Source: PALSA-1316 sp964499365 (GTDB lineage: Bacteria; Nitrospirota; Thermodesulfovibrionia; Thermodesulfovibrionales; UBA6898). Taken from it: DNA of 64,000 nucleotides. Under the pieces are notes generated by a model. It had not been told where the DNA came from. It was given only the letters and a program-made list of their open reading frames with translations, and made no database searches. The position numbers and the translations under genes were made by a program. Of the stretch, positions 16,379-24,381 are shown piece after piece. The DNA lies in NCBI GenBank assembly GCA_964499365.1, contig CAZCKU010000002.1, positions 372,001 through 436,000 of the forward strand, read 5' to 3'. Position 1 is the stretch's first letter; every line of letters starts with the position of its first letter.

Positions 16379-17743
16379 CTATTGCCCGAGTTTCTTCCGG
16401 AGGGTCAACCGGTTGATGCCCAGGATTCTGGCTGCCTCGGACTGGTTCTCCCTGGTATAGGACAGCACATAGTCCAGCAGGGGCTTGTCTATCTGGGCAT
16501 GAATTTTATCGTAGATGTTCTTCTCGTTCCTTTGGATGGCATCACGGACGAGGGGTATCACTGCAGAGGAGACGGTTTCGGCCGCTGCGGGGCCCGGCCC
16601 TGCAGCAGACTGTTCGCCAAGCTCCCTGAGTTCAAAGGTTGTGAGATACGGCGTCTTGCTCAGCGCAATCCCGGACCGGATAACATTTTCGAGTTCCCGG
16701 ATATTGCCCGGCCATTCGTGTGACTCCATTTTCTGCAGAAAGGCCTTCGTAACACCTCTGATCTGGTGGGGTGCGGTATGGCGGTACCGGTTGACGAAGA
16801 AATGGATAAGCGGCGCAATATCCTCCTGCCGCTCGCGCAGGGGCGGGACATGGATTGTCGTAACCCGCAGGCGATGATAGAGATCCTCCCTGAAGGTGCC
16901 TTCCCTGACCATCCGTGACAGGTCCCTGTTCGTTGCAGAAATAACGCGGACATTCACCTGCACCTCCCGTATGCTGCCCAGGGGAAAGAAGGTCTGTGTC
17001 TGCAGGAAACGCAGCAGTTTCCCCTGCAGGGCAAGGGGCATTTCTCCTATTTCGTCGAAGAAGACGGACCCTTCGTCGGCGATCTTCAGCATACCCTCTT
17101 TTGCTGCCGAGGCACCCGTAAACGAGCCCTTTTCAAACCCGAACAGCTCGGACTCAAGGAGATTGTCGGGGACAGCTGCGCAATTGACAACAACAAAGGG
17201 CTTGCCGAAGCGCGACGAAAGCTGCGCGATCGATTCGGCAATGAGTTCTTTCCCGGTGCCCGTCTCGCCGGTGATCAGCACCGGCGCCTCGACCTGCGCC
17301 AGTCGTGCCAGTTTCTTGCAGGTCTGCATGATCGCCTCCGAGTGCCCCACAATCGCGCAGGTCGGCACGGGAGGCATATGCCTGATCTCGACGACCTGCT
17401 TCAGTTCACTGCGCAGCGTGCGTACTTCGTCAAAAAACTGGGCCAGGTGATCCCGCCTCAGCGGTCTCTGCATGGTCTCATATGCCCCGGCAGTCACCGC
17501 CTTCATCGCCAGTTCCGTATTTTTCAGGCGGGTGACTGCAACGACAACACTCTTCCCGCTGAGTTCGCTGATCAGGGAGGTCTTCATGGTATCGAGGTCG
17601 ACAAAGACGACCGCGTCAGCGGCCTTCTTCACGTTGGACTGAAGCACCGTATCCCTCGGGAGGGCAGCAGCCAGTTCCTGCTTCAGCGAATCGTCGGTCG
17701 TGTAGACAATAGAACTCTTCATGATGCCGGTTATGTACCTCAT
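16379..17743 (-). CDS. Sigma-54-dependent transcriptional activator with degenerate receiver and GSFTGA loop
   Basis: The 454-residue protein has a receiver-like N-terminus (8-115), a complete AAA+ activator domain (130-360) and a Fis-type C-terminal helix-turn-helix ('SEAARILGINRLTLRKKLG'). Walker A is 'ITGETGTGKELIA', Walker B 'VFFDEIGEMP', arginine fingers 'FREDLYHRLRV'. The sigma-54 contact loop reads GSFTGA instead of GAFTGA. The receiver has poor acidic-pocket residues and its conserved Lys is an Arg (MQRPLR), so phosphorylation-dependent control is doubtful. A start at the later ATG (MKSSIVY, 17722) is possible. It sits alone between xerC and hslV with its own promoter; the target sigma-54 promoters are not known. 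Confidence 0.88.
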   Translation of the reverse strand: MRYITGIMKSSIVYTTDDSLKQELAAALPRDTVLQSNVKKAADAVVFVDLDTMKTSLISELSGKSVVVAVTRLKNTELAMKAVTAGAYETMQRPLRRDHLAQFFDEVRTLRSELKQVVEIRHMPPVPTCAIVGHSEAIMQTCKKLARLAQVEAPVLITGETGTGKELIAESIAQLSSRFGKPFVVVNCAAVPDNLLESELFGFEKGSFTGASAAKEGMLKIADEGSVFFDEIGEMPLALQGKLLRFLQTQTFFPLGSIREVQVNVRVISATNRDLSRMVREGTFREDLYHRLRVTTIHVPPLRERQEDIAPLIHFFVNRYRHTAPHQIRGVTKAFLQKMESHEWPGNIRELENVIRSGIALSKTPYLTTFELRELGEQSAAGPGPAAAETVSSAVIPLVRDAIQRNEKNIYDKIHAQIDKPLLDYVLSYTRENQSEAARILGINRLTLRKKLGQ

Positions 17744-17814
17744 CGTTAACTTTCAGCGGCGGACAGTTCCTCTGCAGGCGTGTCCGTCTTCCGCGCTGCG
17801 CCGTCAGAGTATAT

Positions 17815-17845
17815 ATTATATACAGCCTGTTTTGATATTAATCAA
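17815..17845 (-). promoter_or_regulatory. Promoter of the sigma-54 activator gene
   Basis: TTGATT (17840-17845) and TATAAT (17815-17820), 19-base spacer, on the minus strand, inside the xerC-activator gap. Its position suggests the activator is transcribed separately from trmFO-xerC. Confidence 0.4.
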
Positions 17846-17848
17846 GCC

Positions 17849-18730
17849 CTATTTCTCGTCTTTGTCAGACAGCGGGTGCGCCTTATCGTAGATATCGATG
17901 AGGTGCGTGAGATCGAGATGGGTATACTTTTGGGTCGTCGAAAGAGAGGAATGACCGAGCAGTTCCTGGATGACCCGGAGGTCGGCGCCCCCCTGGAGCA
18001 GGTGTGACGCGAAGGAGTGCCGCAGCGTATGCGGTCCTACCGGGCCGCTGATCCCGATTTGTCTGGCATACTTCACCACGATCCTCCTGATGCCCCGGTC
18101 TGTCAACGGAGTACCCCTCCTGTTCAGAAACAGCGTGTTATTCTTCCTCTTCAGGAGAATTTTTTCGACAAGGTATGTCTTGACGGCGTCCACTGCCTTG
18201 GATCCGACCGGAACGATGCGCTCTTTCCTTCCCTTCCCGCGGACTTTCACGAGTCCCTCCCTGGTGTTCAGATCCTCTACCTTCAGTCCAGCGACCTCGC
18301 TCACGCGCAGACCGCTTGAATACAGCAGCTCAAGGATGGCCCTGTCGCGTGCCTGCATAAAGCCGATCGCCCCGGGTTTCTCGACAAGGGAAAAAGTATC
18401 GTCAACGGTCAGAAATTTCGGAAGCAGCTTCGGCGTCTTCGGGGTTGAGACCAGTTTCGCGGGGTTCGTTTTGATCTGCCCTTCACGGTAAAGAAATTTA
18501 AGAAACGACCTGACCGCGCCGAGACGTCGCCCTGCGGTCGTCTTGCTCAGCCCGGACCTGATCTGAAACGCGACAAAACCCCGTATATCGATCAGTTCGA
18601 GGTCCTCCGGGGCTTTCTTGACGTAGTCACTGAACGCCTCGAGGTCTTTCCGGTAGGCCCTTACCGTATGCGCTGAAGCCGCCCGCTGGACCTCCAGATA
18701 CCGGATGAACTTGTCGATATGCTCTTTCAC
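17849..18730 (-). CDS. xerC: Tyrosine recombinase XerC/XerD
   Basis: Site-specific recombinase that resolves chromosome dimers at dif. The 293-residue protein has the N-terminal SAM-like DNA-binding domain ('LEVQRAASAHTVRAYRKDLEAF') and the catalytic domain with Arg in 'LYSSGLRVSEVAGL', Lys in 'VRGKGRKERIVPV', 'HTLRHSFASHLLQGG' (His-x-x-Arg), 'LGHSSLSTTQKYTHL' (His and nucleophile Tyr). It starts on GTG overlapping the trmFO stop (GTGA). Position next to trmFO and hslV matches the XerC/CodV member of Firmicutes, but XerC against XerD is not certain from sequence alone. Confidence 0.92.
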   Translation of the reverse strand: MKEHIDKFIRYLEVQRAASAHTVRAYRKDLEAFSDYVKKAPEDLELIDIRGFVAFQIRSGLSKTTAGRRLGAVRSFLKFLYREGQIKTNPAKLVSTPKTPKLLPKFLTVDDTFSLVEKPGAIGFMQARDRAILELLYSSGLRVSEVAGLKVEDLNTREGLVKVRGKGRKERIVPVGSKAVDAVKTYLVEKILLKRKNNTLFLNRRGTPLTDRGIRRIVVKYARQIGISGPVGPHTLRHSFASHLLQGGADLRVIQELLGHSSLSTTQKYTHLDLTHLIDIYDKAHPLSDKDEK

Positions 18731-20037
18731 CGCCCCCTGGTATACTGCTCCCAGTCGGCCAACGCCTTCTCGACGACAAGGGCACGGCGCGCCTTCTTGT
18801 CCCGGATCTTCACGGCACTCTGCGGCACCGGAAACAGGCCGAAGTTAATATTGCTCGGCTGAAAATGGGTGCTCTCGCTGTCCGTGAGGTGCCTGATCAG
18901 CGCCCCGTGGGCCGAGGCCGGGGGTACGTCTGCAACCAGCCGCCCCGTCATTCTGGCCGCCGCATTTATGCCCGCGACGAGTCCCATCGCGGTGGACTCG
19001 ATATAGCCCTCGACCCCCGTAACCTGTCCGGCGATAAAAAGGTCGTTTCTGGCCTTCAGAGAGAGATCCTTATTCAACGCCAGCGGTGCATTAATGAAGG
19101 TATTCCGGTGGAGACTGCCATACCGTAGAAACTCTGCCTTTTCAAGACCCGGGATCATGCTGAAGACCTTCTTTTGCTCCGGCCATTTCAGTCTCGTCTG
19201 AAATCCGACAAGATTATAGGCAGTCAGTTCCCTGTTTTCGGCCCTCAGCTGCACGACGGCATAGGGGTCCCTGCCGGTCCTCGGATCAGGAAGTCCCACC
19301 GGCTTCATCGGTCCGAACCTGGGCGTATCGACTCCCCGGACAGCCATCACCTCTATCGGCATACAGCCCTCAAAAACCCTGTTCTCTTCAAAGTTGCGCG
19401 GCGTCACCCTGTCCGCCTCAGTCAACGCAGCATAGAACTGCTCATACTCTTCCTTCGTCATGGGGCAGTTGACGTAATCGTCGCTGCCCTTCCCGTACCG
19501 GGACATCCGGTAGACCTTCCGGTAGTCGATAGACTCGGCATCGATAATCGGCGCGATGGCATCGTAAAAATAGAGATAGTCACTGCCAACCAGCTGTGCA
19601 AGTCTAACGGTCATCGCCTCCGATGTCAGCGGCCCGGTCGCGAGTATCGTCAGCCCATCGGGGATCTCGGTCATCTCTTCATGGATCACCTCGATATTCG
19701 GGTGACTGCCGAGCCGCTCCGTTATGAAACCGGCAAAGACAGTACGGTCCACCGCCAGTGCAGAGCCCGCGGGAACTGATGCCGCTCCGGCCGCAGCCAT
19801 GATCAGGGAGTCCGCCATCGAAAGTTCCTTCTTCAGCAGACCCGGCGCGCTCTGAGGATCATTTGACCGCAGCGAGTTGGAGCAGACCAGTTCTCCCAGA
19901 AGGCCCGTCTGATGGGCCTCCGTCTGTTTTTTCGGCCTCATCTCATAGAGGGTGACCCTGACACCGCGCGAGGCAGCCTGCCATGCAGCCTCCGACCCTG
20001 CAAGGCCTCCGCCAATTATGACCAGTGAATCAGACAT
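18727..20037 (-). CDS. trmFO: Methylenetetrahydrofolate-tRNA-(uracil-5-)-methyltransferase
   Basis: FAD enzyme that makes ribothymidine at position 54 of tRNA using methylene-THF as the carbon donor. The 436-residue protein has the dinucleotide fold 'VIIGGGLAGSEAAWQAA', then 'LYEMRPKKQTEAHQT', 'LVCSNSLRSND' and the catalytic-region cysteine 'FEGCMPIEVMAVRG', all typical of TrmFO (Gid). Longer in-frame starts exist but the ATG at 20035-20037 gives the family N-terminus. There is no ribosome site and TACAAT lies 5 bases upstream, suggesting a very short or absent leader. xerC follows by a four-base overlap. Confidence 0.95.
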   Translation of the reverse strand: MSDSLVIIGGGLAGSEAAWQAASRGVRVTLYEMRPKKQTEAHQTGLLGELVCSNSLRSNDPQSAPGLLKKELSMADSLIMAAAGAASVPAGSALAVDRTVFAGFITERLGSHPNIEVIHEEMTEIPDGLTILATGPLTSEAMTVRLAQLVGSDYLYFYDAIAPIIDAESIDYRKVYRMSRYGKGSDDYVNCPMTKEEYEQFYAALTEADRVTPRNFEENRVFEGCMPIEVMAVRGVDTPRFGPMKPVGLPDPRTGRDPYAVVQLRAENRELTAYNLVGFQTRLKWPEQKKVFSMIPGLEKAEFLRYGSLHRNTFINAPLALNKDLSLKARNDLFIAGQVTGVEGYIESTAMGLVAGINAAARMTGRLVADVPPASAHGALIRHLTDSESTHFQPSNINFGLFPVPQSAVKIRDKKARRALVVEKALADWEQYTRGR

Positions 20038-20085
20038 GTTTGATTGTAACTTAATTGCCGATGAAATGCTAAAATAGGACCTGCT

Positions 20086-20346
20086 ATGATGTCGGACCAC
20101 ATAACCTTGATAGGGCTTGCGGCAGGAACGCTGACCACCGCTGCTTTTATACCGCAGGTGATCAGGACATGGAAGACGCGGTCAACCAGAGACATCTCGC
20201 TTGGCATGTTCGTCGCCTTCTGTGCCGGCATCGCGCTATGGACTGTCTACGGGTTTCTGATAGATTCCGTCCCGGTCATCCTCACAAACAGCATCACGTT
20301 TGTTCTCGCATCAATTATCCTTGCTCTGAAGATACGGCATAAATAG
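20086..20346 (+). CDS. SemiSWEET-type small transporter
   Basis: The 86-residue protein has three predicted membrane helices and the PQ-loop signature 'TAAFIPQVIRTWKTRSTRDIS', with 'LWTVYGFLIDSVPVILTNS' further on, the pattern of bacterial SemiSWEET (MtN3/saliva half-transporters) that work as homodimers. Some members move sucrose or glucose; the substrate here is unknown. The ATG at 20086 has AGGA six bases upstream; the next ATG in frame (20089) is also possible. Divergent from trmFO. Confidence 0.85.
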   Translation: MMSDHITLIGLAAGTLTTAAFIPQVIRTWKTRSTRDISLGMFVAFCAGIALWTVYGFLIDSVPVILTNSITFVLASIILALKIRHK

Positions 20347-20374
20347 TGTTTGTTTGCAGACTCTACTTTTTTTC

Positions 20375-20473
20375 TGTCATTCCCGAAATCCTTAATCGGG
20401 AATCCAATGTTTTCAGTATGTCCTGGATCCCCGGGTCAGGCCTGCCTGCCGGCAGGCAGGCCCGAGGATGACA
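20375..20473. repeat. Palindromic intergenic repeat element
   Basis: A 99-base segment has short inverted ends (TGTCAT at 20375, ATGACA at 20468-20473), an internal hairpin of 'cccga...tcggg' at 20381-20400 and a perfect 24-base palindrome centred at 20450/20451 made of GCCTGCC/GGCAGGC arms (20439-20462). No gene spans it convincingly. A relic beginning with the same TTGTCATTCCCG lies near 42486. It looks like a small dispersed palindromic (REP/MITE-like) element. Confidence 0.6.
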
Positions 20474-20514
20474 ACTTTTTGCTTTATGGACAATCTCTAG
20501 GAATAGTTATCCGA

Positions 20515-21111
20515 ATGTTCAATCTGAAGGAATCTCTTTTTTATATTGATCCTGAAGTCAATTGCTTTCATGTTGCCGGAAGAGCAGTTCTTCTGGCGAT
20601 CGTATTCGTCTGGGGACTCAGGTTAGTGTTCTCTTCAATAGAAAGCAACCATGCAGGCGCGAGTTTTTTGCATCTTGTCAACCTTCCCTTCCATGAGGCA
20701 GGGCATATCATATTTCGGATTTTCGGCAGATTCCCTGCAGTACTCGGCGGCAGCCTGCTGCAGGTCCTGATCCCGCTGATCTGCCTCGGGACCTTTCTCG
20801 TCAAAACACGGGACCCCTTTGCCGCAGCAGTATCGCTGTGGTGGGCAGGAGAAAGCCTCCTCGACCTCGCACCGTATATCAATGACGCCCGGGCACTGAA
20901 GCTGATGCTCCTTGGCGGGGTCACCGGGGCCGACGTGGACGACTACCACGACTGGCAGTTTATCCTGGGGAAACTGGGCCTGCTCAGCTGCGATCACATC
21001 CTCGCAACGGCAGCACATCTCTTCGGCAGCATCCTGATGCTGACCGCCTGCATCTGGGGAGGTTATGTCATCTGGATGCAGTTCCTCTATCTTCGAAGCC
21101 AGGAAGGCTGA
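20515..21111 (+). CDS. Predicted membrane metallopeptidase-like protein with HEAGH motif
   Basis: The 198-residue protein has membrane segments near 22-38, 74-92 and 175-195 and a zinc-binding HEAGH at His60-His64 ('LVNLPFHEAGHIIFRIFG'), with a possible third ligand in 'DDYHDWQFILGK' at about 145-155. This resembles the M50-like intramembrane peptidase-type zinc sites, but the rest is not close to a named family I recognise. An upstream in-frame extension to 20350 would run through the palindromic repeat and is rejected. The ribosome site is weak (AGGAA). Function unknown. Confidence 0.6.
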   Translation: MFNLKESLFYIDPEVNCFHVAGRAVLLAIVFVWGLRLVFSSIESNHAGASFLHLVNLPFHEAGHIIFRIFGRFPAVLGGSLLQVLIPLICLGTFLVKTRDPFAAAVSLWWAGESLLDLAPYINDARALKLMLLGGVTGADVDDYHDWQFILGKLGLLSCDHILATAAHLFGSILMLTACIWGGYVIWMQFLYLRSQEG

Positions 21112-21125
21112 CAACCCGGGCACTG

Positions 21126-24100
21126 TTATGCGGAAGTCACCTGCTCTGATACCGCTTCATTTTTCTTAAACTCCCGACGCTTCCAGATCAGATAGATCGC
21201 GGGATAGATCGTCAACTCCAGGATCTCGGACGTTATCACACCGCCGATCATCGGTGCCGCAATCCTCTTCATGACATCAGAGCCCGCGCCGTGGCTGAAC
21301 ATGATCGGGATAAGTCCCGCAAGGATAACGCCGACCGTCATAAGCTTCGGACGGATCCTCTTGACCGCGCCGTGCATGATCGAATCCTTCAGGTCTTCGA
21401 TGGTATTCATCCTGCCCTCTTTCTTCCACTGTTCGTAGGCAAGGTCAAGGTAGAGCAGCATGACGACGCCGGTCTCGGCATCAAGCCCTGCAAGGGCGAT
21501 CATGCCGACCCAGACCGCAATACTCAAATTGTAATTCATGAAATACAGGAACCAGAACGAACCGACGAGGGAGAAGGGCACGGCCAGAAGAACGATCATG
21601 GTTTTTACCGATGATTGCGTATTCATGTATATCAGGACAAAAATGATCAGCAGCGTCAGAGGGATAACCAGTTTGAGCCGCTCCTCTGTTTTAACCATGT
21701 ATTCGTACTCGCCGCTCCACTGCAGGCGGTAGCCATCGGGTATCTTCAGGGAGGAGACCTTCTTTTTTGCCTCCTCGACATACCCGCCGATGTCCCTGCC
21801 CGAAAAATCTATGTAGACGTATGAGGCAAGCAAGCCCTCTTCGCTCTTGATCATTGCCGGCCCCCTGACGGTTTTGATCTCAGCAAGCTGCCCCAGGGGC
21901 ACCTGCAGAACCGCTGGGAAAGATGAAGGCGGAGACGCCGACTTGGTCATTCCGGCGTCTGATCCCGGGGCATTGGCATTCATCATCACCGGCACGAGTA
22001 TCCTCTTCAGCGTCTCGGGACTGCTTCTGAGCTCGCGGGCATATCTGAGGTTCACGGGATAACGCTCCCGGCCCTCGATCGTCGTTGTCAGGTTCATGCC
22101 TCCCACCGCCGTCTCGATGATCTCCTCAACGTCCCCCACACCAAGACCGTAGCGTCCCGCAGCCTCGCGGTTTACCGTGATGTCAAGAAAATATCCGGTC
22201 GTGACCCGCTCGGCGTAGACACTGCGGGTCCCCTTGATATCCTTGATAGCCTGTTCGATCTCCATACCGATCCGGTCGATCTCATCGAGTTTCGGCCCCA
22301 TGATCTTGATACCGACAGGCGTCCGGATACCCGTCGAAAGCATATCGGTCCTGGCCTTGATCGGCATCGTAAAAGAATTTGCAACACCCGGGATGCTGAG
22401 GACGTCGTTCATCTCATTCTTCAGTTTTTCGGGGTCCATGCCCGGCCGCCATTGCGATTCAGGCTTCAGATTGATAACCGTCTCGAACATCTCCATCGGG
22501 GCAGGGTCCGTGGCGGTCTCGGCGCGACCTGCCTTACCGAAGACCTGGGCCACCTCGGGAATGCTCTTCAGGAGCCTGTCCTGCATCTGGAGGAGCTTTG
22601 ACGCCTCCGATACAGACGCCCCCGGAACCGTGACCGGCATATAAAACAGCGTACCTTCATACAGGGGCGGCATGAATTCATTCCCGAGTTTTGTTACAGG
22701 GTAAACCGTACAGACCATAATGATCACGGCCAGGATAACCACCAGCCAGCTGTGTTTCAGTGAAAAGGCCACGCGCGGGCGATAGAGCCTTCCCAGGAAG
22801 GTGATGATCGGGTTCTTCTCTTCCGGCTGGATCTTGCCCCTGATGAACATCGTCATCAAAACCGGCGTCAGCGTAATGGCGAGGAACGAAGCAAAAAGCA
22901 TGGCAAATGTCTTGGTATAGGCCAGGGGTTTAAACAGGCGGCCGGCCTGCGCCTGCAGCGTAAAGACGGGAAGAAAGGCGACCGAGATGACCAGCAGCGA
23001 AAAGAAGAGCGAGGGCCCGACCTCCTTGGCGGCCTCGATGATCACGTCGGTCCGGCTTTTACCCGCCCTTAGTTCCCCCCCTTTATAAAGGGTGGATTGA
23101 GGGGGGGTATGCTCCCATTCCTCAAGCTTCTTATGGGCGTTTTCGACCATAATGATGGAGGCATCCACCATGGCACCAATCGCGATGGCTATACCGCTCA
23201 GGCTCATGACGTTCGAGGTAACGCCCATATAGTACATGCAGATGAAAGAAATGATGATTGCGATAGGGAGCGTCAGGATGACCACGAGGGCTGAAGGCAG
23301 GTGGAAAAGGAACACAATGCAGACGACGCTCACCGCAAGAACCAGCTTGATGATCTCTTCCTTCAGGGTATTGATCGCATTATGGATAAGGTCTGACCGG
23401 TCATAGGTAACCACAACCTTCACGCCGTCCGGCAGGCTCGACTCAATCGCCCTGATCTTCTCCTTGACCCTGTCTATGACGTTCAGGACATTTTCCCCGA
23501 ACCTGACGACAACGATGCCGCCTGCAACCTCTCCCTTGCCGTCAAGGTCTGCCAGCCCCCTGCGTATCTCTGGGCCTATCCTGACGGTACCTATATCCTT
23601 CAGCAGCACCGGCGTTCCTGCACCATTGGTGCCGACAGAGATATTTTTAATGTCGTCTACATTCCTGATATAGCCCCGTCCCCTTACCATGTACTCTATC
23701 CCGGAGAATTCGAGCACCCTCCCCTCCACATCCTTATTGCTCTTGCGGATGGCATCCATGACGGTCGGCAGCGGTATGTTATAGGCGAGGAGTTTGTTGG
23801 GATCAACGGTTATCTGATACTGTTTGACAAAGCCGCCGACGCTGGCCACCTGCGAAACTCCCGGCACGCTCTCCAGCGCCAGCTTCAGGTTGAAGTCCTG
23901 CAAGGAACGGAGTTCCGCAAGATTCTGCTTGCCGGTCTCATCGACCAGTGCATATGAAAAACCCCATCCCACGCTTGTCGCATCAGGGCCGAGTGTCGGG
24001 TTGACATCCGCAGGGATCTTGTTCCTGACCGACTGCAGGTACTCAAGCACCCGCGACCGTGCCCAATAGATATCGGTGCCCTCTTCAAAAATAACATAGA

Positions 24101-24377
24101 TAAAAGAACTGCCGAGAAAGGAAAAGCCCCTGACCGCCTGGACCTTCGGGGCGGCAAGCAGCGTCGAGGTTATCGGGTAAGTGACCTGGTCCTCTACCAG
24201 ATCAGGGCTTTTGCCGGCCCATTCCGTATAGATGATGACCTGGGTATCGCTCAGGTCGGGTATGGCATCAAGGGGAGTATTTTTTAATGACCAGTACCCC
24301 CAGATCGAGAGTGAGGCAACAAACAGGAAGACGATGAACCTGTTCCTGGCGCTGTATTCGATTATTTTTGCGATCAC
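21126..24377 (-). CDS. cusA: Heavy-metal efflux RND pump, CusA/CzcA family (Cu(I)/Ag(I) type)
   Basis: Inner-membrane proton-driven pump exporting monovalent copper/silver across the envelope. The 1083-residue protein has the RND layout with twelve helices, the proton-relay acidic residues in 'IAIGAMVDASIIMVENAHK', and 'ATDPAPMEMFETVINL' and 'MPIKARTDMLSTGIRTPVGIKI', which carry the methionines of the CusA metal path. That favours CusA over zinc/cobalt CzcA. It starts on GTG right after the adaptor. A palindromic repeat (23071-23110) encodes about 14 unusual residues after 'KLEEWEH' in frame. The end is convergent with the HEAGH gene. Confidence 0.92.
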   Translation of the reverse strand: MIAKIIEYSARNRFIVFLFVASLSIWGYWSLKNTPLDAIPDLSDTQVIIYTEWAGKSPDLVEDQVTYPITSTLLAAPKVQAVRGFSFLGSSFIYVIFEEGTDIYWARSRVLEYLQSVRNKIPADVNPTLGPDATSVGWGFSYALVDETGKQNLAELRSLQDFNLKLALESVPGVSQVASVGGFVKQYQITVDPNKLLAYNIPLPTVMDAIRKSNKDVEGRVLEFSGIEYMVRGRGYIRNVDDIKNISVGTNGAGTPVLLKDIGTVRIGPEIRRGLADLDGKGEVAGGIVVVRFGENVLNVIDRVKEKIRAIESSLPDGVKVVVTYDRSDLIHNAINTLKEEIIKLVLAVSVVCIVFLFHLPSALVVILTLPIAIIISFICMYYMGVTSNVMSLSGIAIAIGAMVDASIIMVENAHKKLEEWEHTPPQSTLYKGGELRAGKSRTDVIIEAAKEVGPSLFFSLLVISVAFLPVFTLQAQAGRLFKPLAYTKTFAMLFASFLAITLTPVLMTMFIRGKIQPEEKNPIITFLGRLYRPRVAFSLKHSWLVVILAVIIMVCTVYPVTKLGNEFMPPLYEGTLFYMPVTVPGASVSEASKLLQMQDRLLKSIPEVAQVFGKAGRAETATDPAPMEMFETVINLKPESQWRPGMDPEKLKNEMNDVLSIPGVANSFTMPIKARTDMLSTGIRTPVGIKIMGPKLDEIDRIGMEIEQAIKDIKGTRSVYAERVTTGYFLDITVNREAAGRYGLGVGDVEEIIETAVGGMNLTTTIEGRERYPVNLRYARELRSSPETLKRILVPVMMNANAPGSDAGMTKSASPPSSFPAVLQVPLGQLAEIKTVRGPAMIKSEEGLLASYVYIDFSGRDIGGYVEEAKKKVSSLKIPDGYRLQWSGEYEYMVKTEERLKLVIPLTLLIIFVLIYMNTQSSVKTMIVLLAVPFSLVGSFWFLYFMNYNLSIAVWVGMIALAGLDAETGVVMLLYLDLAYEQWKKEGRMNTIEDLKDSIMHGAVKRIRPKLMTVGVILAGLIPIMFSHGAGSDVMKRIAAPMIGGVITSEILELTIYPAIYLIWKRREFKKNEAVSEQVTSA
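23071..23110. repeat. Palindromic repeat inserted in frame in cusA
   Basis: A 14-base palindrome CCCTTTATAAAGGG (23079-23092) lies between a C run and a G run, the style of dispersed intergenic repeats. It is inside the cusA gene, in frame, and encodes HTPPQSTLYKGGELRAGK on the minus strand, where related pumps have a short loop. Confidence 0.6.
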
Positions 24378-24381
24378 AGGC

